Shown one piece after another: positions 34,516 through 42,015 of a stretch of DNA of 64,000 nt. The DNA is taken from positions 62,001 through 126,000 of the forward strand of contig CAVSYR010000003.1 of assembly GCA_963732225.1 (NCBI GenBank). The letters run 5' to 3'. Each line of letters begins with the position of its first letter. The first letter of the stretch is position 1. The notes below the pieces were generated by a model, which had not been told where the DNA came from, did no database searches, and saw only the letters and a program-made list of their open reading frames with translations. A program made the translations under genes and the position numbers. Source of the stretch: VRUE01 sp963732225 (GTDB lineage: Bacteria; Actinomycetota; Thermoleophilia; Solirubrobacterales; 70-9).

Positions 34516-35261
34516 CCCACAGGGCTGACAACGACCGAACCTCCTCCGGCGCTCGCCGGGGGGGTTCGGGGTTGGCCTCGGCGCTGGCCACGGCAGCGAT
34601 CGCCTGCGCCTTCGTGGCTCCAGCCGCCGCCGCCCCCACGCCCACGAGTCAGCCGCTTGTCGTGCTCCTGCACGATCACGTCGCCCGGACTGGGCCGAGC
34701 GCGCAAGCGGGACGGATCGAATCGGTTGCTTCCCGCCGGCCGCTTACTGGAGCTCGAACTGTCCTCCCAATTCTCGGCCGTGCAAACAGCCGCAAGAGAG
34801 GTTCGTGGCTGCACGTCCGGCTTCCCGGGCGACCCAACAGCCACAGGGGCTGGATCTCCACCAACCGAACGCGGCTCACCTCCACCGGCTGGCGCATCCT
34901 GGTCGACCTCTCGACCCGGCGCCTCACCGTCTACAACGGCGATCGCGCCCGCCGCCGCTTCCGCGCGATAGTTGGCAAGCCTTCGACGCCCACCCCGCGA
35001 GGGTCGTTCTTCATCGAAGAGGCGCTCGCTCTCTCCTCCTACGAAAGCGGCGGACCGTTCGCGCTGGCCACCAGTGCCAGGTCGAACGTCTTCCAGGAAT
35101 TCGAGGGAGGACCGGGACAGATCGGCATTCACGGGACAAACAACCTCACGGGCGCACTCGGGACGGCAGCCTCGCACGGCTGCATCCGGCTCAGCACCCG
35201 TGCAATCACTTGGCTGGCGAGACGTATCGGCGCCGGCACTCCACTGACTATCGCGCGATGA
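34512..35261 (+). CDS. L,D-transpeptidase (YkuD domain)
   Basis: A 249-residue exported protein. The N-terminal hydrophobic stretch (ALATAAIACAFVAPAAAA) is a signal peptide or anchor. The catalytic YkuD motif is present as IGIHGTNN and SHGCIRLS, with the nucleophilic Cys near residue 225. Enzymes of this family make 3-3 peptidoglycan cross-links or attach proteins to peptidoglycan. The latter fits the context: it overlaps the DUF3494 gene by 4 nt. A region of about 80 residues before the domain could bind the wall. Confidence 0.9.
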   Translation: MTHRADNDRTSSGARRGGSGLASALATAAIACAFVAPAAAAPTPTSQPLVVLLHDHVARTGPSAQAGRIESVASRRPLTGARTVLPILGRANSRKRGSWLHVRLPGRPNSHRGWISTNRTRLTSTGWRILVDLSTRRLTVYNGDRARRRFRAIVGKPSTPTPRGSFFIEEALALSSYESGGPFALATSARSNVFQEFEGGPGQIGIHGTNNLTGALGTAASHGCIRLSTRAITWLARRIGAGTPLTIAR

Positions 35262-35429
35262 GGTTTAGTTATGTACACCCGCTGCCGATACTTAAAAGAC
35301 GGTCGCCTTCCCGCTGATTCCAGCCTCCCCAGGTTGACCAAGCCGGCACTTGACCGTCACACCTCATCCACCCGGTGGATTCGAGGCCCGGGACACTCCC
35401 GGCACTGAGGTCAAGAAAGCTGGTAATTC

Positions 35430-36530
35430 ATGTGCAGTCGGCGGTATCGGAGCATCCTGCTCTCTCTAATAGGCGCGATTGCCGTTCTGTGTCCGGCCGC
35501 GATCGCTGCGGCGGCGTGTCCCCTGCACCCTCTTCCGCCCTGTGGCACAGCAGGGTTCACCGGCAGGGTTGGAACCTCCGCACGCTGTGGACACCGGCCA
35601 TCACCGGCATGCCACTCGCATCGAGGCCCACGAGGGGAACAGGGAACCGTCGGCGAGACCGGCGCCGCGGGTAAACCCGGCGCGACGGGCGCGAATGGTG
35701 CTCCCGGCCCCCGGGGACCGGAAGGGACTCCCGGCAGTCCCGGCAGTGACGGAGCTGCGGACGCCACCGGGCCGGCGGGCCCTGCAGGCCTGCAGGGCGT
35801 CCAGGGCGAAACCGGTGCCCCTGGTGCCCCTGGACCGGCCGGGACAACGGGCGCAACCGGTGCCGCGGGGTCGACTGGAGCAACGGGGCCTCAGGGTGAA
35901 ATCGGAGCCACCGGTGCCGCTGGTTCTCAAGGACTGCAGGGAGTCCAGGGCGAAGTCGGCCCGTCGGGAGAAGTCGGAGCCCTTGGCCCAGAAGGACCCG
36001 CCGGGCCTGCCGGACCGTCCGGCGAAGCCGGCCAGCAGGGAGTCCCGGGCGATGAAGGCCCTGAAGGTCTGCCCGGCACGCCAGGAGCCACCGGGGCGAC
36101 TGGCCCCGCTGGCTCGAGCGGGCTCTCGCAATACGCGTACATCTACAACCTGGGCGGAGAGACCGTGCCGCTCGAGGCCGACGTCACTTTCGATTCCAAC
36201 GGCGTTCTGACGCCTGGCATCACCCACGCGCCCGGTGCTGCCGGGATCACGCTTACGACCGCCGGTACCTACGCGGTCACCTTCTCGGTGTCTGGTACCG
36301 AGCCCAGTCAGATAGCGCTTTTCGTCAACAGCACTCTGGTTCCGGGAACGGTCTACGGCTCGGGCGCCGGCACCCAGCAGAACACGGGGCAGGCGATATT
36401 CGTCGCTCCCGCTGGCGCCGTGCTCACGGTCAGGAACCACACTTCGAGCGCCGCAGTCGGCCTCGCAACGCCAATCGGAGGAACGCAGCCGAGCTCGAAT
36501 GCGTCCGTCGTCATCGAGAAGGTCGCCTGA
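35430..36530 (+). CDS. Secreted collagen-like protein with BclA-like C-terminal domain
   Basis: A 366-residue protein. A signal sequence (residues 8-28) and a Cys/Pro-rich segment precede a collagen-like Gly-X-Y tract from about residue 66 to 232, with brief interruptions. The last 130 residues form a beta-rich domain (TVPLEADVTFDSNG, AGITLTTAGTYAVTFSVSG) similar to the C-terminal domain of Bacillus BclA. Such proteins trimerise and coat cell or spore surfaces. It lies 168 nt after the L,D-transpeptidase; that gap shows no gene or clear terminator. Its stop overlaps the DUF4333 start. Confidence 0.85.
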   Translation: MCSRRYRSILLSLIGAIAVLCPAAIAAAACPLHPLPPCGTAGFTGRVGTSARCGHRPSPACHSHRGPRGEQGTVGETGAAGKPGATGANGAPGPRGPEGTPGSPGSDGAADATGPAGPAGLQGVQGETGAPGAPGPAGTTGATGAAGSTGATGPQGEIGATGAAGSQGLQGVQGEVGPSGEVGALGPEGPAGPAGPSGEAGQQGVPGDEGPEGLPGTPGATGATGPAGSSGLSQYAYIYNLGGETVPLEADVTFDSNGVLTPGITHAPGAAGITLTTAGTYAVTFSVSGTEPSQIALFVNSTLVPGTVYGSGAGTQQNTGQAIFVAPAGAVLTVRNHTSSAAVGLATPIGGTQPSSNASVVIEKVA

Positions 36531-36835
36531 TGCCCCGGTTTGGGCGGCATCTCTGGACCTTGGTTTTGGCCTTCGCCGTAGGGTCCAGCTTGGTACTCGG
36601 GGCGTGCGGTTCCTCGGAGTCGACCACCACCCTCAACACGAAGAAGATCGAGCGGGCGATTGCGCAGAGCAGCTTGGCTCAGCGCGGGCAGCGTGCCCGC
36701 GTGAGCTGCCCATCGGTGGTTCCGCAGACGGAGGGGCTGAAGTTCTCCTGCAAGGCCGTCGTCGGATCGGTCGGCACGCGATTCATCGTCGAAGAGCAAG
36801 ATGGGTCCGGGCACGTCCACTACGAAGCGCCGTGA
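36530..36835 (+). CDS. DUF4333 lipoprotein
   Basis: A 101-residue lipoprotein. Signal peptide with lipobox LGAC (Cys about residue 26), then a DUF4333 domain beginning LNTKKIERAIAQSSL and containing a Cys pair (VSCPSVV and FSCKAVV). DUF4333 proteins are common in Actinobacteria and their function is unknown. The ATG overlaps the stop of the collagen-like gene (TGATG), so the two are coupled. Confidence 0.8.
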   Translation: MPRFGRHLWTLVLAFAVGSSLVLGACGSSESTTTLNTKKIERAIAQSSLAQRGQRARVSCPSVVPQTEGLKFSCKAVVGSVGTRFIVEEQDGSGHVHYEAP

Positions 36836-36858
36836 GCTGACCTGCACCGCTTGGATTG

Positions 36859-36910
36859 GGAAGCCGACGCCCGGATTTGAACCGGGGACCCCTTCATCAC
36901 GAGTGAAGTG
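36859..36910 (-). repeat. Partial tRNA-Thr copy, internal attachment-site-like repeat
   Basis: 52 nt matching the tRNA-Thr 3' half and its immediate 3' flank (38492-38543), with one difference in the anticodon-loop part. It lies between the DUF4333 gene and the IS element. Two partial copies on one side of the intact tRNA suggest stacked or sequential integrations. Confidence 0.8.
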
Positions 36911-36944
36911 GTCGGGAGCCAGGCAAGCGGAGGGGAATTGCTGC

Positions 36945-37850
36945 CTAGATGTAGTTCCCAACCAGGTTGTTCCCTAGCAGCTCGTTGAGGCGGGCTGCTG
37001 GCGGGCGATGGCCGAGGGAGCCATGCTTTCTGCGGTAGTTGTAGCGCTCAAGCCAGCCACCTAGCGCCAGGCGGCGTTCGGCCGAGCTGCCGTAGGCGCG
37101 CCCATAGGCCCACTCGCGCAGCATCGTCTGGATGAAGCGCTCTGCCTTGCCATTTGTCTGGGGTCGGTAGGGACGAGTGCGCAGGTGGCGGATTCCCAGC
37201 TCACGGCAGGCGGTGGCGTGGATCACCGAGCGATAAGGGGAGCCGTTGTCAGTCATCACCCGCTCGACCGTTACTCCACGCTCGGCAAACCAGGCGACCG
37301 CTCTCCGCAGGAAGCCCGCCGAGGTCTCACCACGCTCGTTGGCCAGCACCTCCACATAGGCGAGTCTCGTCGCGTCGTCGATGCAGACGTGGCAGTGCTC
37401 CCAGCCGTAGCCGCGGCTGGGCTGGCGCTTGCCGATTACTCGTTTGCCCGCCGCGCCGAAGCGGCCCAGCTTCTTGATGTCGATGTGGATCAGCTCTCCG
37501 GGCCGTGAGCGCTCGTAGCGGTTGGGTGGCTCGGGCGGCTCCAGGCGGCTGCGCTTGCCCAAGCCGATCCGCTTCAGCCACCCAGAGACCGTCGAGAGGG
37601 CCAAGCCGAGGATCTCGGCGATCTCAGCTGCGGTCATCCGCAGTCGGCGCAGTGCGCCGATCGCCTCGACCGTCGAGGCTGGCGTGCGGTGCGGAATCCG
37701 CTTTGGCGCTGAGGAGCGATCCACTAGCCCGGCGTCTCCTTCGGCTCTCCAACGGCCCAGCCACTTGCGAGCGCTCCGCTCGCTGATGCCGGCGGCCTCG
37801 GCCGCCACCATCAGCGACCAGTCCTCCTCTTCGATGCGCTTGACCAACAA
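36945..37850 (-). CDS. IS481-family transposase
   Basis: A 301-residue DDE transposase. The N-terminal helix-turn-helix (AAEAAGISERSARKWLGRW) and a second one (LGLALSTVSGWLKRIGLG) precede the rve catalytic core with Asp in HIDIKKLGRFG, Asp in MTDNGSPYRS and Glu in NGKAERFIQTM. A better start exists at ATG 37896 (AAGGAGG upstream, MRIHANARTCPNSRKL), but it is out of frame by one inserted base near 37851. The present frame opens at TTG 37850 and may be impaired. The stop TAG comes from the CTAG target sequence outside the element. Confidence 0.85.
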   Translation of the reverse strand: MLVKRIEEEDWSLMVAAEAAGISERSARKWLGRWRAEGDAGLVDRSSAPKRIPHRTPASTVEAIGALRRLRMTAAEIAEILGLALSTVSGWLKRIGLGKRSRLEPPEPPNRYERSRPGELIHIDIKKLGRFGAAGKRVIGKRQPSRGYGWEHCHVCIDDATRLAYVEVLANERGETSAGFLRRAVAWFAERGVTVERVMTDNGSPYRSVIHATACRELGIRHLRTRPYRPQTNGKAERFIQTMLREWAYGRAYGSSAERRLALGGWLERYNYRRKHGSLGHRPPAARLNELLGNNLVGNYI

Positions 37851-37980
37851 GCTTGCGGCTGTTCGGGCAGGTGCGGGCGTTAGCGTGGATCCTCATCCGG
37901 TGTCCTCCTTGTTGGGTGGTGGCTTCGACACCCCCAGCCTTCAAGGAGGCCCGGATGAACAACGTTGTTAGGAACTACAT
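36949..37980 (-). mobile_element. IS481-type insertion sequence
   Basis: A 1032-bp element carrying one transposase. Terminal inverted repeats begin ATGTAGTTCC at both ends and extend imperfectly for about 26 nt (reaching GTTGTTC). It is flanked on both sides by CTAG (36945-36948 and 37981-37984), consistent with the NCTAGN target preference known for IS481. It sits between the internal tRNA-derived repeat and the intact tRNA. Confidence 0.85.
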
Positions 37981-37992
37981 CTAGACGCCGGG

Positions 37993-37998
37993 TACGAT
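37993..37998 (+). promoter_or_regulatory. -10 element next to the IS right end
   Basis: TACGAT 6 nt before ATG 38005 and 12 nt outside the IS. Confidence 0.4.
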
Positions 37999-38004
37999 TT
38001 GGCC

Positions 38005-38205
38005 ATGACCAAGGCTGAGCTGCACGAGCAGATCGAGTCCATGACGGAGGAGGAAGCGGCGGAGGTGAAGCTCATCTTCGCGCCGGAGTGGCCCTCTAAA
38101 GCAACCTCCATCGAGGAGATTCGCAAGCGGACCGGTACCACGCCTATGGGCCGCAAGAATTTCGACCGGCACTTCGGATCGCTGCCCACAGACGGCGAGG
38201 GATAG
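38005..38205 (+). CDS. Small hypothetical protein, antitoxin-like
   Basis: A 66-residue acidic protein. The N-terminus (TKAELHEQIESMTEEEAAEV) is a regular amphipathic helix like those seen in small antitoxins, but no family was recognised and no toxin follows. It begins 25 nt from the IS end, so the element could have removed a neighbour. The start at ATG 38005 follows a TACGAT box. The next 289 nt to the tRNA hold no credible gene. Confidence 0.45.
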   Translation: MTKAELHEQIESMTEEEAAEVKLIFAPEWPSKATSIEEIRKRTGTTPMGRKNFDRHFGSLPTDGEG

Positions 38206-38494
38206 GCGGTGAGCGCGGGCGCGGGTCCGCGTTGAGGTTCGGGTCATCGATGTGGAACCCGCCTCGGGGGCTGCGTGAAGTGCCGCCTCCCTCAGCCGGA
38301 TGGTCAGTGGGGTGCGGTGCTGGCCGCTGACGAAGAAGCCTCGAAGCCCGCTCTCGTGTTGCTGGCTGTGGGCGAGCGCCATCCTGCGCAGGCTTGGCGG
38401 CCGAGCGTTTACGAGATCGCGCACCGCCGCCTCAGCAGGTGAAGCCGGCGACTCTTGGACGGGAGCGCGCCGAGAACCTGGCCCGAACTTCGGA

Positions 38495-38567
38495 AGCCGA
38501 CGCCCGGATTTGAACCGGGGACCCCTTCATTACGAGTGAAGTGCTCTACCAGCTGAGCTACGTCGGC
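38495..38567 (-). tRNA. tRNA-Thr (anticodon CGT)
   Basis: A complete 73-nt cloverleaf on the minus strand. The acceptor stem GCCGACG/CGTCGGC, D arm with GCTCAGCTGGTAGAGC, anticodon stem CTTCA/TGAAG around loop CTCGTAA (anticodon CGT) and T arm CCCGG-TTTGAAT-CCGGG are all present. CCA is not encoded. It is the integration target of the island lying on its 3' side. Confidence 0.95.
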
Positions 38568-38607
38568 GAAATGAGCCGAAAACCGCTTGCTGGTGCGGAA
38601 TTCGGAG

Positions 38608-40863
38608 CTATTTCGCAGTCGATTCTATAGGAGGCGCCGATAGCTGGTCATCGCTCGGCTCCCTGTCCGCATGCTTTCCACGTCCAAAGATGGCGACCAA
38701 GGCTGGGACCAGCAAGGTGCGTGCGATCAGGGTGTCGAGCAGTAGGCCGACACAGAGGGCGAAGGCGATCTCGCGGAATCCTTGGATCGGGATCAGGGCC
38801 ACGGCGGCGAAGGAGAGGGCGAGGATGAAGCCGGCCACGGTGATCGCGCGGCCGGCGCGGATGCCGGCGGTTCGGATCGCCGGGCGCAGCTCTTGGTCCT
38901 CTGCCTCCTGCCAGATGCGGCTGATTAGGAAGACGTTGTAGTCGGCGCCCAAGGCCAGAAGGAGGATCGCGCTCGCGACCGGGACGAAGAAGGCCAGCTC
39001 GCCGTAGCCGAGCAGATCCTGGAAGACGTAGACCGTGATGCCGAGCGCGGCGGCCACGACCAGCAGGCTGCTGCCGACCAGGTAGAGCGGCGCGGCCCAG
39101 CTCCGCAGCAGAAACCAGAGCAGGATCAGCAGGACCAGGAGGGCGGCCGGCGCGACCCGCTCGAAGGCGGTAGTCGTGTCTTCGCTCAATTCGGCGGCGA
39201 TCGTGGTGTCACCGGTGACCCCGGTGCGGACGCCCCGCAGGCCGCTGCGCTCGAGCATGGCCGGCAGCTCGTCTTCGAGTTCGCTGAGCGACTGGGTGGC
39301 GGCTGCCCCATCGGGATCACCGTCAAGGGCCAGGACGTAGCGGGCGGCGTTGCCGTTCGGCGCGAGCATCACCCCGGCGCGCGATGGAAGTGGCTGGTCG
39401 GCGGGCCCGAGGACGCCGACGATCTGGGGGTTGCCTTCGAGGTTGGTCTGGAAGCTCGCCAACTCGGCCCCGCGCTTGGCGATCCCCGGTCCTTCGAGCA
39501 CGAGCATCGTCGGGCCGAGAACGCCGGGGCCGATCCCTGCTGCCGCGGCGTCGTAGCCCTGCCGCGGTTCGCTTGCTTCTGGCAGGCCGCGCATCACCGG
39601 GTTTCCCAGCTCCAAGTGGCGCAAGCCGCTGGCCGCCGCGAGCAGGGCGACGACGCAAATCACCGCGGTCAGCAGCGGCAGCTTGACGGCGACGCCAAGC
39701 AGGCGTCCGCGGGCTCCGCCCCCCTCGACCCCAGCGCCTCGCTCGCCATCCGCGTCATCGGAGGACTGCTCCCCGACGCCGCGCGGCCACAGCAGCGCTC
39801 GTCCGAAGATCGCCAGCGCCGCCGGCACCAGCGTCATCGCGACCAGGGCCGAAACGATCACTGCGACCGCCATGCTCGGACCGAAGGCGCTGAGGAAGCT
39901 GACGCCGGAGAGCAGCAGGGTCAGCGTCGCCCCGGCGATCATCAGCGCCGCCGTCAGGATCACCGGCAGCAGCTCCCCGGTCGTCTCGCTCACCGCCTCG
40001 GTCGTTCGCTCGCCTCGGCTCAGCCGCTGGCGGTAGCCGGAGACGAAGAAGACGAGGTAGTCGGTGAGCACGCCGAAGATCAGGGCGACGATCACCGGCT
40101 CGGCCTCGCGCGGAATCGAGAGCCCATAGCGCTCGGCGATCCAGCCGAGGGCGCGGTCGGCGCAGAGGTAGGCGATCGCCACGGTCGAGAGGCCAAGCAG
40201 CGGCACGCCGAGCGAGCGGAAGTAGAGGGCGAGGATCGCTACGACCAGGAAGGCGGTCGCCAGCTCGACCCAGATCAGGTGGCTTTCGGCGATCTCGGTT
40301 TCGGACCGGGTCGCGGGTAGCGCCCCAGTTACCTTCACCACCGGGGCCGAAGTGGTGCGCTCGAGGCCTGCCGCGAAGCGCTCGGCGCTTTCCTGGGATT
40401 CGTTTTCGCTCAGGGCCGGATCGAGGTACAGGTAGGCGACGATCGTGGTCGGGGCTCCGCCGTCGCCGAGCATGCCGGGCGCGTCGGTGAGCGGCACCGC
40501 CTTGACCGCGTTCGGCCCTTCGCTGCGGTCTGCCGCGGCGATGTAGTCGGCGGCTGCGGAAGCCTGGGCGGTGGAGAAGCCACCGGGCTCGCGGGCGACG
40601 ACCATGGTCCGGCTCAGCAGCGGCAGCCCGAACGTCTTCAGCGCCTTACGTTCCACTTCCAGAGCGCTGGAGGAGTGGGGGAGAAGGCTGTCCAGCTCGC
40701 TGGCTTCCGCTTCGAACGCTGAGGGCAGGTTGGCCACCGCCATCACGGTCGCGGCGATCCACGCTGGCACGATCAGGAAACGCAGCCAGACGACCGCGCG
40801 TCCACTGCGATTCCAGGCCAGCCCGCTGCTCGAAGGACGAGAATTCTTGCGCGGCACCGTCAT
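38608..40863 (-). CDS. MMPL/RND-family transporter
   Basis: A 751-residue membrane protein with the twelve-helix RND layout: one N-terminal helix, an external domain of about 130 residues, five or six helices with the proton-relay-like stretch GVLTDYLVFFVSGYRQRL, then a repeat of the same pattern with ALGADYNVFLISRIWQE. This is the MMPL organisation of actinobacteria, which exports lipids or hydrophobic compounds. ATG 40863. No lipid synthesis gene is adjacent, so cargo is unknown. The 207-nt upstream gap to 41070 has no gene. Confidence 0.9.
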   Translation of the reverse strand: MTVPRKNSRPSSSGLAWNRSGRAVVWLRFLIVPAWIAATVMAVANLPSAFEAEASELDSLLPHSSSALEVERKALKTFGLPLLSRTMVVAREPGGFSTAQASAAADYIAAADRSEGPNAVKAVPLTDAPGMLGDGGAPTTIVAYLYLDPALSENESQESAERFAAGLERTTSAPVVKVTGALPATRSETEIAESHLIWVELATAFLVVAILALYFRSLGVPLLGLSTVAIAYLCADRALGWIAERYGLSIPREAEPVIVALIFGVLTDYLVFFVSGYRQRLSRGERTTEAVSETTGELLPVILTAALMIAGATLTLLLSGVSFLSAFGPSMAVAVIVSALVAMTLVPAALAIFGRALLWPRGVGEQSSDDADGERGAGVEGGGARGRLLGVAVKLPLLTAVICVVALLAAASGLRHLELGNPVMRGLPEASEPRQGYDAAAAGIGPGVLGPTMLVLEGPGIAKRGAELASFQTNLEGNPQIVGVLGPADQPLPSRAGVMLAPNGNAARYVLALDGDPDGAAATQSLSELEDELPAMLERSGLRGVRTGVTGDTTIAAELSEDTTTAFERVAPAALLVLLILLWFLLRSWAAPLYLVGSSLLVVAAALGITVYVFQDLLGYGELAFFVPVASAILLLALGADYNVFLISRIWQEAEDQELRPAIRTAGIRAGRAITVAGFILALSFAAVALIPIQGFREIAFALCVGLLLDTLIARTLLVPALVAIFGRGKHADREPSDDQLSAPPIESTAK

Positions 40864-41070
40864 CGCCTACCCGGCCGAGGCCCGACACAAGCGGCTGTTT
40901 TGCCTCACCGGCCCGGGGTACTTAACGGCAGCGGCCGTCAGCCCGGATCTCAGCGGCTTTTACCGGCGCTGGGCCCGGTTCCCGCTTGAGTGAGAAGACC
41001 AACCGCCGCGAGGCGGAGAGGCGTCCGGGCTGGCGGCGACGCAATTCAGACCGATGCGAAGGAGCTTCAG

Positions 41071-41625
41071 ATGTCAGACCAGTTGCAGGGCAAGAGAATC
41101 GCCATCCTCGTTGCCAACGAGGGGGTTGAGGAAGTCGAGCTGACCAGTCCGCGCGAGGCGCTGCGCGAGGCGGGCGCGGAGATCGACCTGCTCGCCCCGG
41201 AAACGGACGAGATCCAGGCCTTCAACCACCTCGACAAGGGCGAGACCTTCAGCCCGGACAAGGCCGTGGGCGAGGCGGATCCCGACGACTACGACGCCCT
41301 AGTGCTGCCGGGCGGGGTCGCCAACCCTGACCAGCTGCGCACCGACACCGACGCGGTCCAGTTCGTGCGCTCCTTCTTCGAGGCCGGCAAGCCGGTCGGG
41401 GCGATCTGCCACGCGCCTTGGACCCTGATCAACGCCGATGTCGTCGACGGCCGCACGCTCACCTCGTGGCCGAGCCTGCAGACCGACCTGCGCAACGCCG
41501 GCGCCGAGTGGGTCGACGAGGAAGTCCACGTCGACCGGGGCCTGGTCAGCAGTCGCAAGCCCGACGACCTCGACGCCTTCAACGCCAAGATCGTCGAGGA
41601 GTTCGCCGTGTTGGTCAATAGTTGA
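41071..41625 (+). CDS. DJ-1/PfpI-family protein (deglycase/protease-like)
   Basis: A 184-residue member of the DJ-1/PfpI superfamily. The nucleophile elbow is AICHAPW with the active Cys near residue 112, and the conserved Glu lies near the N-terminus (NEGVEEVEL). It matches YhbO/PfpI proteins linked to stress resistance and glyoxal-damage handling. ATG 41071 is chosen (GGAG upstream at 41061); a longer frame to 40990 is not needed. The small basic protein follows 15 nt later. Confidence 0.9.
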   Translation: MSDQLQGKRIAILVANEGVEEVELTSPREALREAGAEIDLLAPETDEIQAFNHLDKGETFSPDKAVGEADPDDYDALVLPGGVANPDQLRTDTDAVQFVRSFFEAGKPVGAICHAPWTLINADVVDGRTLTSWPSLQTDLRNAGAEWVDEEVHVDRGLVSSRKPDDLDAFNAKIVEEFAVLVNS

Positions 41626-41640
41626 CGAAAGGAGCTGACC

Positions 41641-41979
41641 ATGCCACCACGCGGAGTGAAAAAAGGCACCAAACGAGCACGCCAGTACGAGCACATCAAG
41701 AAGAGCGAGAAGCAGGCCGGGCGCTCGGAGAAACGCGCCGAGCAAATTGCTTCCCGCGCCGTCAACAAGGAAAAGGCCCGCTCCGGGGAGTCGAAAACCT
41801 CCTCGCGCAGCTCGACTCGCGGCAGTTCGGCCAGCAGCCGCGGCGGCAAGCGCTCGGGCAGCGGACCGGGCGGGCGCACCCGCGAACAGCTCTACAACGA
41901 CGCCAAGAAGCTCGGCATCGAAGGCCGCTCGAAGATGAGCAAGTCCCAGCTGCAGCGCGCCGTTGCAGGTGCTGAATAG
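41641..41979 (+). CDS. Basic KGTKRARQYEHIK-type protein with a Rho-N-like end
   Basis: A 112-residue highly basic protein. The N-terminal KKGTKRARQYEHIKKSE is a distinctive conserved stretch found in proteins often labelled plasmid stabilisation protein. The middle is a Ser/Arg/Gly linker. The C-terminus (REQLYNDAKKLGIEGRSKM) is a Rho-N/HeH-like helical motif that binds nucleic acid. A DNA or RNA-binding stress protein is likely. GGAG occurs 9 nt before ATG 41641. Cotranscribed with the PfpI-like gene. Confidence 0.8.
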   Translation: MPPRGVKKGTKRARQYEHIKKSEKQAGRSEKRAEQIASRAVNKEKARSGESKTSSRSSTRGSSASSRGGKRSGSGPGGRTREQLYNDAKKLGIEGRSKMSKSQLQRAVAGAE

Positions 41980-42015
41980 CTGACGGCTATTCGTCGTACC
42001 GGTGACCTAGGCGGA

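Noticed and set aside
35640..36120. Periodic 9-nt sequence suggestive of a tandem repeat or CRISPR
   Set aside because: It is the Gly-X-Y collagen coding tract; there are no conserved repeats with unique spacers.
38206..38494. Open frames between the small gene and tRNA-Thr as an integrase remnant
   Set aside because: No tyrosine or serine recombinase motif was seen on either strand.
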